Shown here: positions 18,750 through 27,082 of the stretch, one piece after another
Layout of the letters: each line of letters begins with the position of its first letter
How positions within the stretch are numbered: position 1 is the first letter of the stretch
DNA from: Pararhodobacter zhoushanensis
Lineage (GTDB): Bacteria > Pseudomonadota > Alphaproteobacteria > Rhodobacterales > Rhodobacteraceae
DNA: 64,000 nucleotides
Assembly (NCBI RefSeq): GCF_003990445.1
Contig: NZ_REEZ01000011.1
Span: 1-64,000 of the forward strand
Direction: 5' to 3'
The notes under the pieces: generated by a model
Databases searched by the model: none
Told to the model about the DNA's origin: nothing
What the model saw: only the letters and a program-made list of their open reading frames with translations
Made by a program: the position numbers and the translations under genes

Positions 18750-19169
18750 ATGCGTCACGCCCGTGGCTATCGCCGCCTGAACCGCACCCACGAACACCGC
18801 AAAGCGCTGTTCGCCAACATGGCCGGCTCGCTCATCGAGCACGAGCAGATCAAGACCACGCTGCCGAAAGCCAAAGAACTGCGTCCGATCGTTGAAAAAC
18901 TGATCACGCTGGCCAAGCGCGGCGACCTGCACGCCCGTCGCCAAGCCGGTGCGATGCTGAAAGAAGACAAGGACGTCGCCAAGCTGTTCGAGATCCTTGG
19001 CCCGCGCTACAAGGACCGCGCCGGTGGTTACATCCGCGTCCTGAAAGCTGGCTTCCGCTATGGCGACATGGCACCGATGGCGATCATCGAATTCGTCGAG
19101 CGTGACGTGAACGCCAAAGGCGCTGCCGACAAAGCGCGTCTGGAAGCGATCGAGAACGCCGAAGACTGA
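18750..19169 (+). CDS. rplQ: 50S ribosomal protein L17
   Basis: A 139-residue L17 ([20 protein letters not shown]...) with the usual N-terminal signature. It is the last gene of the alpha block and is followed at once by a terminator. AATAGGAGAC precedes the start. Confidence 0.98.
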   Translation: MRHARGYRRLNRTHEHRKALFANMAGSLIEHEQIKTTLPKAKELRPIVEKLITLAKRGDLHARRQAGAMLKEDKDVAKLFEILGPRYKDRAGGYIRVLKAGFRYGDMAPMAIIEFVERDVNAKGAADKARLEAIENAED

Positions 19170-19194
19170 GATCTGCGCCGCAAGGCCGGATCAG

Positions 19195-19230
19195 AACCCC
19201 CGCCGCCCGGTGCTGCGGGGGTTTTTCGTT
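19195..19230 (+). terminator. Rho-independent terminator after rplQ
   Basis: AACCCCCGC and GCGGGGGTTTTT frame a CGCCCGGTGCT loop and end in TTTTTCGTT. It closes the whole ribosomal region. Confidence 0.88.
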
Positions 19231-19293
19231 GCGCGCCTGCTTGACGGCATTTGGCGCGGAGGTAAGGTCCATGTGACCAACAAGGAGGGCGCT

Positions 19294-19656
19294 ATGTCCT
19301 GGATTGCCATGGTGCCCGTCACCCTGATCGCGCTGCTGCATCTCTATATTCTGTGGCTCGAGATGTTTGCCTGGGAAACCCGCGGTCCGGCGGCGTTCAG
19401 CAGCCTGCCGCGTGATCTTTTCAAACCGACCAAGGGTCTGGCCGCCAATCAGGGACTTTATAACGGCTTTCTCGCCGCCGGGTTGATCTGGTCGCTGCTG
19501 ATCTCGGACCCGGACTGGGCGCGCAACATTGCCACCTGTTTCCTGCTGTTTGTGCTGGTTGCCGGGGCTTACGGCGCGCTGACCGCCAGCCGCCGGATCT
19601 TCCTGATCCAGGGCGTTCCGGCATTGATTGGTCTGGCGGCCGTCCAGCTGCTCTGA
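19294..19656 (+). CDS. DUF1304 family membrane protein
   Basis: A 120-residue protein with four hydrophobic segments: residues about 5-23 (VPVTLIALLHLYILWLEMF), 56-72, 78-95 and 105-120. The N-terminal block with FAWETRGPAAF matches the DUF1304 family of small inner-membrane proteins, whose function is unknown to me. CAAGGAGGGC sits just upstream of the ATG; the open frame extends further but the family starts here. It lies alone between the rplQ terminator and the HtrA gene. Confidence 0.85.
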   Translation: MSWIAMVPVTLIALLHLYILWLEMFAWETRGPAAFSSLPRDLFKPTKGLAANQGLYNGFLAAGLIWSLLISDPDWARNIATCFLLFVLVAGAYGALTASRRIFLIQGVPALIGLAAVQLL

Positions 19657-19743
19657 ACGCACCATCGCATTCGCGTGAGCCGCCTTGCATCGCTGGATGT
19701 CGGTGACCATTCTGCGGTCATCGACATAGCAGCGGAGACAGGC

Positions 19744-21240
19744 ATGCGACTCGTCGGATTGGTTCTTATCGGAACGCTCGCCGGTGCGGGGATAACCTTG
19801 GGAGCGCTTCAGGCGCTTACCCCCGTGAACGCGCAATCGACGGCCAATCCGCCGCCTCCCACTGCCTCGCCCGTGCCGCCGCTTCACAGCGCAGCGGTCG
19901 TTCCCGTGGCCGCGCCTGTTACCGCGGTTCCCGTCAGTCAGGCGCAGGTCCAGCTGTCCTTTGCCCCCGTGGTGCGCGCCACCGCGCCTGCGGTTGCGTC
20001 GATCTACGCGCGCCGCGTGGTCGAGGCACAGCAAAGCCCGTTCTTCAACGACCCTGTGTTTGGCCAGCTTTTCGGCGACCGTGGCCGCGCCGCGCCGCGC
20101 GTGCAGAACGCGCTGGGGTCGGGGGTGATCCTGTCGAGCGACGGGATCATCGTGACCAATTTCCACGTGGTCGGGAATGCTGACGACATTCGCGTGGTGC
20201 TCAACGATAGGCGCGAGTTTGCGGCGCAGGTGATCTTGCAGGACGAAGAGAGCGATCTGGCCGTGTTGCGGCTGGACGGTGCGCACGACCTGCCCGCGAT
20301 TCAGCTGGCCGACAGCGACCGGGTCGAGGTTGGCGATCTGGTGCTGGCCATCGGCAACCCGTTCGGCGTGGGGCAGACGGTGAGCAGCGGGATCGTTTCG
20401 GCGCTGGCGCGGTCAGGGATCGCGGTGGGCTCGGGGCGCGGGTATTTCATCCAGACGGATGCGGCGATCAACCCTGGCAACTCGGGCGGTGCGCTGGTGG
20501 ATATGCAAGGGCATCTGGTGGGGATCAACTCGGCGATCCTGACGCGCTCGGGCGGGTCCAACGGTATTGGGTTTGCGATCCCGGCCAATCTGGTGTCCCA
20601 GGTCGTGGCGCAGGCCGAGGACGGGCAGGGCCGCTTCCAGCGCCCGTGGATCGGCATGACCGGGCAGGCGGTGGACGCCGCGCTGGCCGACGGGCTGGGG
20701 ATGGGGATGCCGCAGGGCGTGGCGATCACAGCGCTGCACCCTGACAGCCCATTGGTGCAGGCGGGCCTGCGAGCGGGCGATGTCGTGCTGGCCGTGGACG
20801 GCGAGCCGGTGAACTCGCCGCAAGAGATGATGTTTCGGTTGGCAGCAAAGGGGATTGGCGGCAGTGCCACGCTAGACTGGCAGCGCGGAACGCAGCGCAC
20901 GACCAGCGCCGTATCCCTGATCGCGCCACCGGAGACACCCGCGCGCAACCAGCTGACCGTCCGCGGCGTCGCGCTGCGCGGGCTGGTGGCCGAGACGATC
21001 AACCCGGCAGTAGCCGCCGAGCAGGGGCTGGACCCGGCGGCCAGCGGTGTTGTCGTGGTCGAGGCGCAGGATATCGCCGCGCGGGCAGGATTGCAGGCGG
21101 GGGATGTGCTGGTCTCGGTCAACCGTATAGCGGTGAATGACACAGCAGCCCTCGACCGCGCCTTGCGCGATCCGGCTCGGTATTGGGAGGTTGAGGTGCT
21201 GCGTGATGGGCGTCGTAGCCTGCTGCGCTTCCGCCTTTGA
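19744..21240 (+). CDS. HtrA/Deg family periplasmic serine protease
   Basis: A 498-residue protein with an N-terminal hydrophobic segment (MRLVGLVLIGTLAGAGITLG, about 1-25) that is a signal anchor or signal peptide. A Pro/Ala-rich linker (35-70) follows, then the trypsin-like domain with His141 (TNFHVVGNAD), Asp171 (EESDLAVLRLD) and Ser247 (NPGNSGGAL), and two PDZ domains (about 285-375 and 400-490). It degrades or refolds damaged envelope proteins. A GTG 23 codons upstream is possible, but the ATG at 19744 has GGAGACAGGC in front and starts the signal sequence. rarA follows after a composite repeat. Confidence 0.92.
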   Translation: MRLVGLVLIGTLAGAGITLGALQALTPVNAQSTANPPPPTASPVPPLHSAAVVPVAAPVTAVPVSQAQVQLSFAPVVRATAPAVASIYARRVVEAQQSPFFNDPVFGQLFGDRGRAAPRVQNALGSGVILSSDGIIVTNFHVVGNADDIRVVLNDRREFAAQVILQDEESDLAVLRLDGAHDLPAIQLADSDRVEVGDLVLAIGNPFGVGQTVSSGIVSALARSGIAVGSGRGYFIQTDAAINPGNSGGALVDMQGHLVGINSAILTRSGGSNGIGFAIPANLVSQVVAQAEDGQGRFQRPWIGMTGQAVDAALADGLGMGMPQGVAITALHPDSPLVQAGLRAGDVVLAVDGEPVNSPQEMMFRLAAKGIGGSATLDWQRGTQRTTSAVSLIAPPETPARNQLTVRGVALRGLVAETINPAVAAEQGLDPAASGVVVVEAQDIAARAGLQAGDVLVSVNRIAVNDTAALDRALRDPARYWEVEVLRDGRRSLLRFRL

Positions 21241-21289
21241 TCCAACGGAGCGGCTGCGCCGCACACCTATGAGCGCTTCGCGCGGGGCA

Positions 21290-21470
21290 GGGGGCTTTCA
21301 GCCCCCTCTTCGGCTGACGCCGAATTCACCCCCGAGGATATTTAAGGACAGATGATAAGGTTCCGTTAACCATGCGTCATTTTCTGTCTCTAAGTATCCA
21401 CGGGGGTTTCCAAAGGGGGCGCGTGCGCCTCCTTTGGCGGGGGAGCGCGAGGGGCGAGGAGCCCCTCGCT
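21290..21470. repeat. Composite multi-hairpin repeat, copy A (complete)
   Basis: Reading left to right it contains: a GGGGGCTTTCAGCCCCC hairpin (21290-21306); a TTCGGCTGACGCCGAATTC hairpin; the arm ACCCCCGAGGATATTTAAGG then ACAGATGA; a centre with GTTAAC (21365-21370); the inverted arm ATTTTCTGTCTCTAAGTATC then CACGGGGG; and CCAAAGGGGG...CCTCCTTTGG plus GAGGGGCGAGGAGCCCCTC hairpins. It fills the 279-nt gap between the HtrA gene and rarA, whose remaining sequence shows nothing else. Confidence 0.8.
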
Positions 21471-21519
21471 TTGCCGATCGTCTCTTTCCGCCGACCAGTG
21501 CAGGGCCTAGATTGCGCCT

Positions 21520-22848
21520 ATGGCTGATCTCTTTGATTCCGATCCTTCCGAGCGCGACCTGAAAGCTGCCGAGGCGCCGCGCCCGCTGGCGGACCGGTTG
21601 CGGCCGCGGTCCTTGGCGGATGTGATCGGTCAGCAGGCTGTGCTCGGGGCGGACGGGCCGTTGGGCGCGATGCTGGGGGCGGGAGCGTTGTCTTCGCTGA
21701 TCCTGTGGGGGCCGCCCGGCGTGGGCAAGACGACCATCGCGCGGCTGCTCGCCAAGGCGACGGATCTGCATTTCATCCAGATCAGCGCGATTTTCTCCGG
21801 CGTGCCCGAACTGCGCAAGGTCTTCGAGGCGGCGAAGATGCGGCGCGGGAACGGGCAGGGGACGCTGCTTTTCGTGGATGAAATCCATCGGTTCAACAAG
21901 GCGCAGCAGGACGGTTTCCTGCCGCATATGGAGGACGGCACGATCCTGCTGGTCGGGGCGACGACCGAGAACCCTTCGTTCGAGCTGAACGCGGCGCTTT
22001 TGAGCCGGTCGCAAGTGATCGTTTTGACCCGGCTTTCGCTGGTGGATCTGGAGCATCTGGCCGAGCGGGCCGAGCGTGAGCTGGACCGCCGCCTGCCCCT
22101 GACCGGCGAGGCGCGTGAGGCGCTGTTGGAGATGGCCGATGGCGACGGGCGCGCACTGCTCAATCTGATCGAGCAGGTGATGGCCTGGAAGCTTTCGGGC
22201 AAGCTGGACACCGACGCGCTTGCCAAGCGCCTGATGCGGCGCGCGGCGAAATATGACAAGTCGGGCGACGAGCATTACAACCTGATCTCGGCCCTGCACA
22301 AATCAGTGCGCGGATCTGACCCCGATGCCGCGCTTTACTGGTTCGCGCGGATGCTGGAAGGCGGAGAAGACCCGCGCTTTCTGGCACGGCGGATCACAAG
22401 GATGGCGGTCGAGGATATTGGTCTGGCCGATCCGCAGGCGCAGACGGCCTGTCTGGACGCCTGGCAGACCTATGAGAGGCTGGGCAGCCCCGAGGGCGAG
22501 TTGGCGCTCGCGCAGGCGGTGGTTTACCTTGCCCTCGCGCCGAAATCGAACGCGGTTTACAAGGCCTACAAGGCTGCGCGGCAGCTGGCGCAGAAGACCG
22601 GCAGCACCATGCCGCCTGCGCATATCCTGAACGCGCCGACCAAGCTGATGGAGCAACAGGGCTACGGTACCGGCTATCAGTATGACCATGACGCCCAGGA
22701 CGGTTTCAGCGGCCAGAACTATTTCCCCGATGGCGTAAAGCGCCCGGTGCTCTACAGCCCGCCCGAGCGCGGCTTCGAGCGCGAGCTGAAAAAGCGGGTC
22801 GAGTATTTCGCCAAGCTGCGCACGCGGCGGGATGGCGGCGCGGGTTGA
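21520..22848 (+). CDS. rarA: Replication-associated recombination protein RarA (MgsA)
   Basis: A 442-residue AAA+ ATPase of the RarA/MgsA/WRNIP1 family, acting at stalled replication forks. The Walker A motif GPPGVGKTT is at about 68-76 and Walker B is LLFVDEIHRFNKAQQD (about 118-133). The C-terminal tetramerisation domain includes DPRFLARRITRMAVEDIGLA and the family ending YFPDGVKRPVLYSP. crcB begins 31 nt downstream. Confidence 0.95.
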   Translation: MADLFDSDPSERDLKAAEAPRPLADRLRPRSLADVIGQQAVLGADGPLGAMLGAGALSSLILWGPPGVGKTTIARLLAKATDLHFIQISAIFSGVPELRKVFEAAKMRRGNGQGTLLFVDEIHRFNKAQQDGFLPHMEDGTILLVGATTENPSFELNAALLSRSQVIVLTRLSLVDLEHLAERAERELDRRLPLTGEAREALLEMADGDGRALLNLIEQVMAWKLSGKLDTDALAKRLMRRAAKYDKSGDEHYNLISALHKSVRGSDPDAALYWFARMLEGGEDPRFLARRITRMAVEDIGLADPQAQTACLDAWQTYERLGSPEGELALAQAVVYLALAPKSNAVYKAYKAARQLAQKTGSTMPPAHILNAPTKLMEQQGYGTGYQYDHDAQDGFSGQNYFPDGVKRPVLYSPPERGFERELKKRVEYFAKLRTRRDGGAG

Positions 22849-22879
22849 CTTTGACCGGCCTCCGGTGCAGGGCAACGCG

Positions 22880-23257
22880 ATGATCTACACGCTTTTGCAA
22901 GTCGCTTTGGGGGGTGCCATTGGTGCCTCGGGCCGGTATCTGACCGGCGTTGCGTCCTTGCGTCTGATGGGGCCGGGTTTCCCTTGGGGAACGCTGACGG
23001 TCAACGTCATCGGCTCGTTCGTGATGGGCGTTGTGGTGGTGGCTCTGGGGCATCTCAGCGCCAACCGCTTCGCGCCCTTGCTGATGACCGGCGTGCTGGG
23101 TGGATTCACGACGTTTTCGGCGTTCTCGCTGGATGCGATGACGATATGGGAGCGTGGGCAGCAAGGGCTGGCCATGGTCTATGTCGGAGCCTCGGTGGTG
23201 CTGTCGCTGGCCGCCATCCTGGCGGGCTTATGGCTGGCGCGGAGCGTGGTGGCATGA
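22880..23257 (+). CDS. crcB: Fluoride efflux channel CrcB/Fluc
   Basis: A 125-residue, four-helix protein of the Fluc family: dual-topology dimers that export fluoride through the inner membrane. Conserved GGAIGASGRYL, NVIGSFVMG (Asn in the pore) and GGFTTFSAFS are all present. The frame is open 16 codons upstream, but 22880 matches the family. No fluoride riboswitch is visible; the gene is tied to rarA and overlaps rluC by 4 nt. Confidence 0.95.
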   Translation: MIYTLLQVALGGAIGASGRYLTGVASLRLMGPGFPWGTLTVNVIGSFVMGVVVVALGHLSANRFAPLLMTGVLGGFTTFSAFSLDAMTIWERGQQGLAMVYVGASVVLSLAAILAGLWLARSVVA

Positions 23258-24291
23258 GCGGTGTACAGACAGTTACGGTAGGCGTGGACGAGGGTGAGCA
23301 GCGGCTGGACCGCTGGCTGAAACGCAAGTTTCCCCAGATCACGCAAGGCATGGTCGAGAAGTTCTGCCGCAAGGGCGATCTGCGGGTCGATGGCAAGCGC
23401 GTCAAGGCTTCGGACCGTATCGACGCGGGTCAGGTGGTGCGCGTGCCGCCGCTGCCCGATACCGAAGCGCCCAAGCCCGAACGCGTGGGCAAGATCACTG
23501 CGGCGGATGCCGCCATGATCCGCGACGCGGTGATCTGGAAGGACGAGCATGTCATCGCGCTGAACAAGCCGCCGGGTCTGCCGTCGCAGGGGGGCAGCGG
23601 GCAGGGCGACCGGCATATCGACGGTCTGACCGAAGCGTTGATGTTCGGCTACAAGGAGCGCCCGGTTCTGGTGCACAGGCTGGACAAGGACACCTCGGGT
23701 GTTCTGCTGCTGGCGCGCACCCCACGGGTCGCGCGGCGGCTGAGCGAGGGATTCCGTCACCGCGCGACGCGCAAGATTTACTGGGCCATCGTCGCTGGTG
23801 TGCCGCAGCCGCTCAAGGGCACGATCAAATACGGTCTGGTCAAGGGTGGTGGTCGCGGTGAGGGCGAGAAGATGCGCTGCGTGCATCCCAATCAGGTCGA
23901 AACGACCGAGGGGGCCAAGCGCGCCACCACCGATTTCGCCGTGCTCGAACGGCTGGGCAGCCGGGCGGCCTGGGTCGCGCTGGTGCCGATTACCGGACGC
24001 ACGCACCAGCTCAGGGCGCATATGGCCGAGATGGGGCATCCGATCATCGGCGACGGCAAATACGGCGGCTCGGGGCAGGAGAACCTTGGCGATGGCTGGG
24101 GCGCGCAGCTGGGTGGTGACATCAGCCGCAAGATGCACCTGCACGCGCGGCAGATCACCTTCGAGCATCCGGTGACCGGCAAGGTCATGACCATCGTCGC
24201 CCCGCTGCCGCCACATATGGAGCGCAGCTGGAAAACGCTGGGCTGGCATGAGAATGACGTGCCCGCCGATCCCTTCTTCGACGAAGAATGA
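23254..24291 (+). CDS. rluC: 23S rRNA pseudouridine synthase, RluC type
   Basis: A 345-residue RluA-family enzyme. An S4 RNA-binding domain (about 15-65, DRWLKRKFPQITQGMVEKFC) precedes the catalytic domain with the HRLDKDTSGVLLLAR motif, whose Asp144 is the catalytic residue. RluC modifies 23S positions 955, 2504 and 2580 in E. coli; the exact sites here are assumed. It overlaps crcB by 4 nt and is followed after 4 nt by the HAD gene. Confidence 0.92.
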   Translation: MSGVQTVTVGVDEGEQRLDRWLKRKFPQITQGMVEKFCRKGDLRVDGKRVKASDRIDAGQVVRVPPLPDTEAPKPERVGKITAADAAMIRDAVIWKDEHVIALNKPPGLPSQGGSGQGDRHIDGLTEALMFGYKERPVLVHRLDKDTSGVLLLARTPRVARRLSEGFRHRATRKIYWAIVAGVPQPLKGTIKYGLVKGGGRGEGEKMRCVHPNQVETTEGAKRATTDFAVLERLGSRAAWVALVPITGRTHQLRAHMAEMGHPIIGDGKYGGSGQENLGDGWGAQLGGDISRKMHLHARQITFEHPVTGKVMTIVAPLPPHMERSWKTLGWHENDVPADPFFDEE

Positions 24292-24295
24292 TCCC

Positions 24296-24961
24296 ATGCG
24301 GCTGGTGATCTTTGATGTCGATGGCACGCTGGTCGACAGTCAGGCCGATATTCTGGCCTCGATGGCGGTTGCGTTTGCCAGCGCCGGTCTGACGGTTCCG
24401 TCAGACGATGCGGTCAAGGGCATCGTGGGGCTGTCGCTGCCGGTCGCCATGGCGCAGCTTGCACCCCTTGAGGATGCGGCGACGCAGGACGCGATGGTGG
24501 TGGCCTACAAGGCCAACTACAGCGCGCTGCGCAGGGCGAATGGCGAGAAGGGCAGCCCGCTCTACCCCGGTGCCCGCGCTGCGCTGGAGCGGTTGCGCGC
24601 CGATCCGGGTGTGACGCTGGCCGTCGCGACCGGCAAGTCGCGGCGGGGCCTGAACGGGTTGTTTGAATCGCATGGGTTGCACGACCTGTTCGCCACCAGC
24701 CATGTCGCCGATGATCACCCGTCCAAACCCGATCCGGCGATGGTGCTGGCCTGTCTGCGCGACACCGGGATTGCGGCGGCGGATGCCGTGATCGTCGGCG
24801 ATACCGAATTTGACATTGCGATGGGCCATGCCGCCGGGATCAAGGCGATTGGCGTGCGCTGGGGCTATCACCCGGACGCGCGTCTGGCGGCGGCGGATGT
24901 GTTGATCGACAGCTTTGACGCGTTGGATGCGGCGCTGGCGGAAATCTGGGGGCAGGGATGA
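24296..24961 (+). CDS. HAD-superfamily phosphatase (phosphoglycolate phosphatase-like)
   Basis: A 221-residue HAD hydrolase. Motif I is FDVDGTLVDS (Asp7 nucleophile, Asp9 acid), motif II is VATGKS, motif III Lys is in HPSKPDP, and motif IV is VGDTEFDIAMG. The cap domain sits between motifs I and II, as in Gph. Substrate is uncertain. In alphaproteobacteria this gene commonly stands between rluC and the ATP12 gene, as here. Overlaps the ATP12 gene by 4 nt. Confidence 0.88.
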   Translation: MRLVIFDVDGTLVDSQADILASMAVAFASAGLTVPSDDAVKGIVGLSLPVAMAQLAPLEDAATQDAMVVAYKANYSALRRANGEKGSPLYPGARAALERLRADPGVTLAVATGKSRRGLNGLFESHGLHDLFATSHVADDHPSKPDPAMVLACLRDTGIAAADAVIVGDTEFDIAMGHAAGIKAIGVRWGYHPDARLAAADVLIDSFDALDAALAEIWGQG

Positions 24962-25668
24962 GCGACTGGGCACCGAAGCGGTTCTGGAAAGACGCAACCG
25001 TGGTCGAAGCCCCGGGCGGTTTCACCGTCCTGCTTGACGGGCGCGGCGTGAAGACGCCCGGGAAGGCCCCGCTGGTTGTGCCGACGCGCGGCTTTGCCGA
25101 TGAGATCGCGGCGGAATGGGCGGCGCAGGGCGACAAGATCGACCCCGACACAATGCCCGCCACACGCGCGGCCAATGCTGCCATCGACAAGGTCAGCCGC
25201 CAGTTCGACGAGGTTGCCGAGTTGCTGACCGCGTATGGCGAAACCGATCTGCTGTGCTACCGCGCCACGGACCCCGCTGCGCTGATCGCGCGGCAGGCGG
25301 CGGCCTGGGATCCGCTGCTCGAATGGTCGTCCGACCGATTCGGGGTGCAATGGCGGGTGACGTCGGGTGTCATGCCGACCGAGCAACCGGCCGAGACTTT
25401 GGCTAAACTGACGGCGCATGTCGCCACGTTAACCCCGTTCCAGCTGACCGCTTTTCATGACCTTGTGGCCATGTCCGGGTCGTTGGTCATCGCGCTGGCA
25501 GTGACCGAGCAGGCCGCGCCGGTCGAAGAACTGTGGCGTGCCTCTCGAATCGATGAGGACTGGCAGATCGAGCAATGGGGCGAAGACGAGGAAGCGCAGG
25601 CTCTTGCCGCGCGCCGGCAGGATTCCTTTCTTGCTGCTGCCCGTTTTTTCGCCCTTAGCGCGTGTTAG
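24958..25668 (+). CDS. ATP12 family F1-ATPase assembly chaperone
   Basis: A 236-residue protein with the ATP12 family pattern: FTVLLDGRGVKTPGKAPLVV near the N-terminus, then FADEIAAEWAAQGDKIDPDT and YGETDLLCYRA. Mitochondrial ATP12 chaperones the F1 alpha subunit, and alphaproteobacterial homologues are its closest bacterial relatives. Cytosolic. It ends the crcB-rluC-HAD-ATP12 run. Confidence 0.93.
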   Translation: MSDWAPKRFWKDATVVEAPGGFTVLLDGRGVKTPGKAPLVVPTRGFADEIAAEWAAQGDKIDPDTMPATRAANAAIDKVSRQFDEVAELLTAYGETDLLCYRATDPAALIARQAAAWDPLLEWSSDRFGVQWRVTSGVMPTEQPAETLAKLTAHVATLTPFQLTAFHDLVAMSGSLVIALAVTEQAAPVEELWRASRIDEDWQIEQWGEDEEAQALAARRQDSFLAAARFFALSAC

Positions 25669-25752
25669 CGCGCAACAAGATTGCGCCTTAAAAACCCGGT
25701 GTTACCGATCACGCCGCCGCTTGCTTAGGCATCACGGTTCGGAATGATTGAC

Positions 25753-25781
25753 TTGACGGCCAAGGTTTCTCGGCACAAATT
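25753..25781 (+). promoter_or_regulatory. Candidate promoter of the bzt operon
   Basis: TTGACG (25753-25758) and CAAATT (about 25776-25781) are 17 nt apart in the 269-nt gap between the ATP12 gene and bztA. The -10 box is poor. No other element is recognisable in the gap; an upstream ribosome binding site, AGGAAGAGG, serves bztA. Confidence 0.45.
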
Positions 25782-25937
25782 TGCTCATGCAGCACCGAAA
25801 CAGTGCGCAAAATTGCTTTGGCAATGAATGTCCGGGTGCGGCCCGGTACCAACTCGCCCTCGCTTGGGCACAGAAATTCGCCGGAAACGGCGGGACCAGA
25901 TCGCCCGATGAGGCGACGAAAACAGGAAGAGGTAAGA

Positions 25938-26954
25938 ATGAAAAAATCAGTATTCATGGGCACGCTCGCGACCGCGGCATTGGTTGCAGGCTATGCCTCG
26001 GCCACGACGCTGGAAGATGTGCAGGCCCGCGGCTCGCTGAACTGTGGCGTGTCGACTGGCGTGAACGGCTTCTCGGCCCCGGACGCAAACGGCGTCTGGC
26101 AGGGCTTTGACGTCGCCGTTTGCCGCGCCGTCGCTGCTGCCGTGCTCGGCGATCCGATGGCGGTAAACTTTGTGCCGACCACCGGCCAGACCCGCTTTAC
26201 CGCGCTCGCCTCGGGTGAGATCGACATTCTCGCCCGCAACACCACCTGGACCCTGTCGCGTGACGTGGATCTGGGCTTCACCTTCATCGGCGTGAACTAC
26301 TACGACGGTCAGGGCTTCATGGTCGACCGTGCTCTGGGCGTCTCGTCGGCAACCGAGCTTGATGGTGCGACCGTCTGCATCCAGACCGGCACCACGACCG
26401 AGCTGAACCTTGCGGACTACTTCCGCATCAACAACATGACCTACGAGCCGGTTCCGATCGAAACCAACGCCGAAGCTCAGCAGCAGTATCTGGCTGGTGC
26501 CTGCGACGTCTACACCACCGACGCATCGGGTCTGGCTGCCACGCGCGCTTCGTTCGAAACCCCGGGCGACCACGTGATTCTGCCCGAGATCATCTCGAAA
26601 GAGCCGCTCGGTCCGCTCGTCCGTCAGGGCGACGATCAGTGGGCTGACATCGGCCGCTGGACGCTGAACGCGCTGATTGCTGCTGAAGAGCTGGGCGTGA
26701 CCTCGGCCAACCTCGAGCAGATGGCTGCCGGCACCTCGAACCCGGAAATCAACCGTCTGCTGGGCTCGGAAGGCTCGCTGGGCGAAATGCTGGGTCTCGA
26801 CCCGCAGTGGGCGATGCACGCGATTGCTGCCGGTGGCAACTATGGCGAGATCTTCGCGGCCACCATCGGTGAAGCAACCCCGATCGGGCTGGCACGCGGC
26901 CTGAACGCTCAGTGGACCCAGGGCGGTCTGCTCTACACCCCGCCGTTCCGCTAA
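25938..26954 (+). CDS. bztA: Amino acid ABC transporter substrate-binding protein (BztA/AapJ type)
   Basis: A 338-residue periplasmic binding protein. Signal peptide MKKSVFMGTLATAALVAGYASA, then TLEDVQARGSLNCGVSTGVN and GFDVAVCRAVAAAVLGD, the hallmark of the general L-amino acid family. Bzt of Rhodobacter capsulatus carries Glu, Gln, Asp and Asn; Aap of Rhizobium is broader. A strong hairpin after the stop probably attenuates the downstream permease genes. Confidence 0.93.
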   Translation: MKKSVFMGTLATAALVAGYASATTLEDVQARGSLNCGVSTGVNGFSAPDANGVWQGFDVAVCRAVAAAVLGDPMAVNFVPTTGQTRFTALASGEIDILARNTTWTLSRDVDLGFTFIGVNYYDGQGFMVDRALGVSSATELDGATVCIQTGTTTELNLADYFRINNMTYEPVPIETNAEAQQQYLAGACDVYTTDASGLAATRASFETPGDHVILPEIISKEPLGPLVRQGDDQWADIGRWTLNALIAAEELGVTSANLEQMAAGTSNPEINRLLGSEGSLGEMLGLDPQWAMHAIAAGGNYGEIFAATIGEATPIGLARGLNAQWTQGGLLYTPPFR

Positions 26955-26965
26955 GCGACGGCACC

Positions 26966-26999
26966 ACGGCGCGCGGTGACCCCACCGCGCGCCGTTTTC
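26966..26999 (+). terminator. Attenuator/terminator between bztA and bztB
   Basis: ACGGCGCGCGGTG and CACCGCGCGCCGT form a perfect 13-bp stem with an ACCC loop followed by TTTTCC (counting the last stem T). Placed after a binding-protein gene, it fits the usual excess of binding protein over permease, through partial termination or 3'-end protection. Confidence 0.82.
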
Positions 27000-27082
27000 C
27001 TATCAGACATCGCATAACCGTGCCCTCCGACGCTCTTTGAGCGCGAAGACAAAAACCAGACACGGATGCAGGGAGACAATTG

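Noticed and set aside
22800-22880. Fluoride riboswitch before crcB
   Set aside because: Only 31 nt separate rarA and crcB, too short, and no matching motif is seen.
25771-25788. Sigma54-like box (CGGCAC..TTTGC) before bztA
   Set aside because: The distance between the GG and GC elements is one base short of the strict sigma54 spacing, and the first base is wrong.
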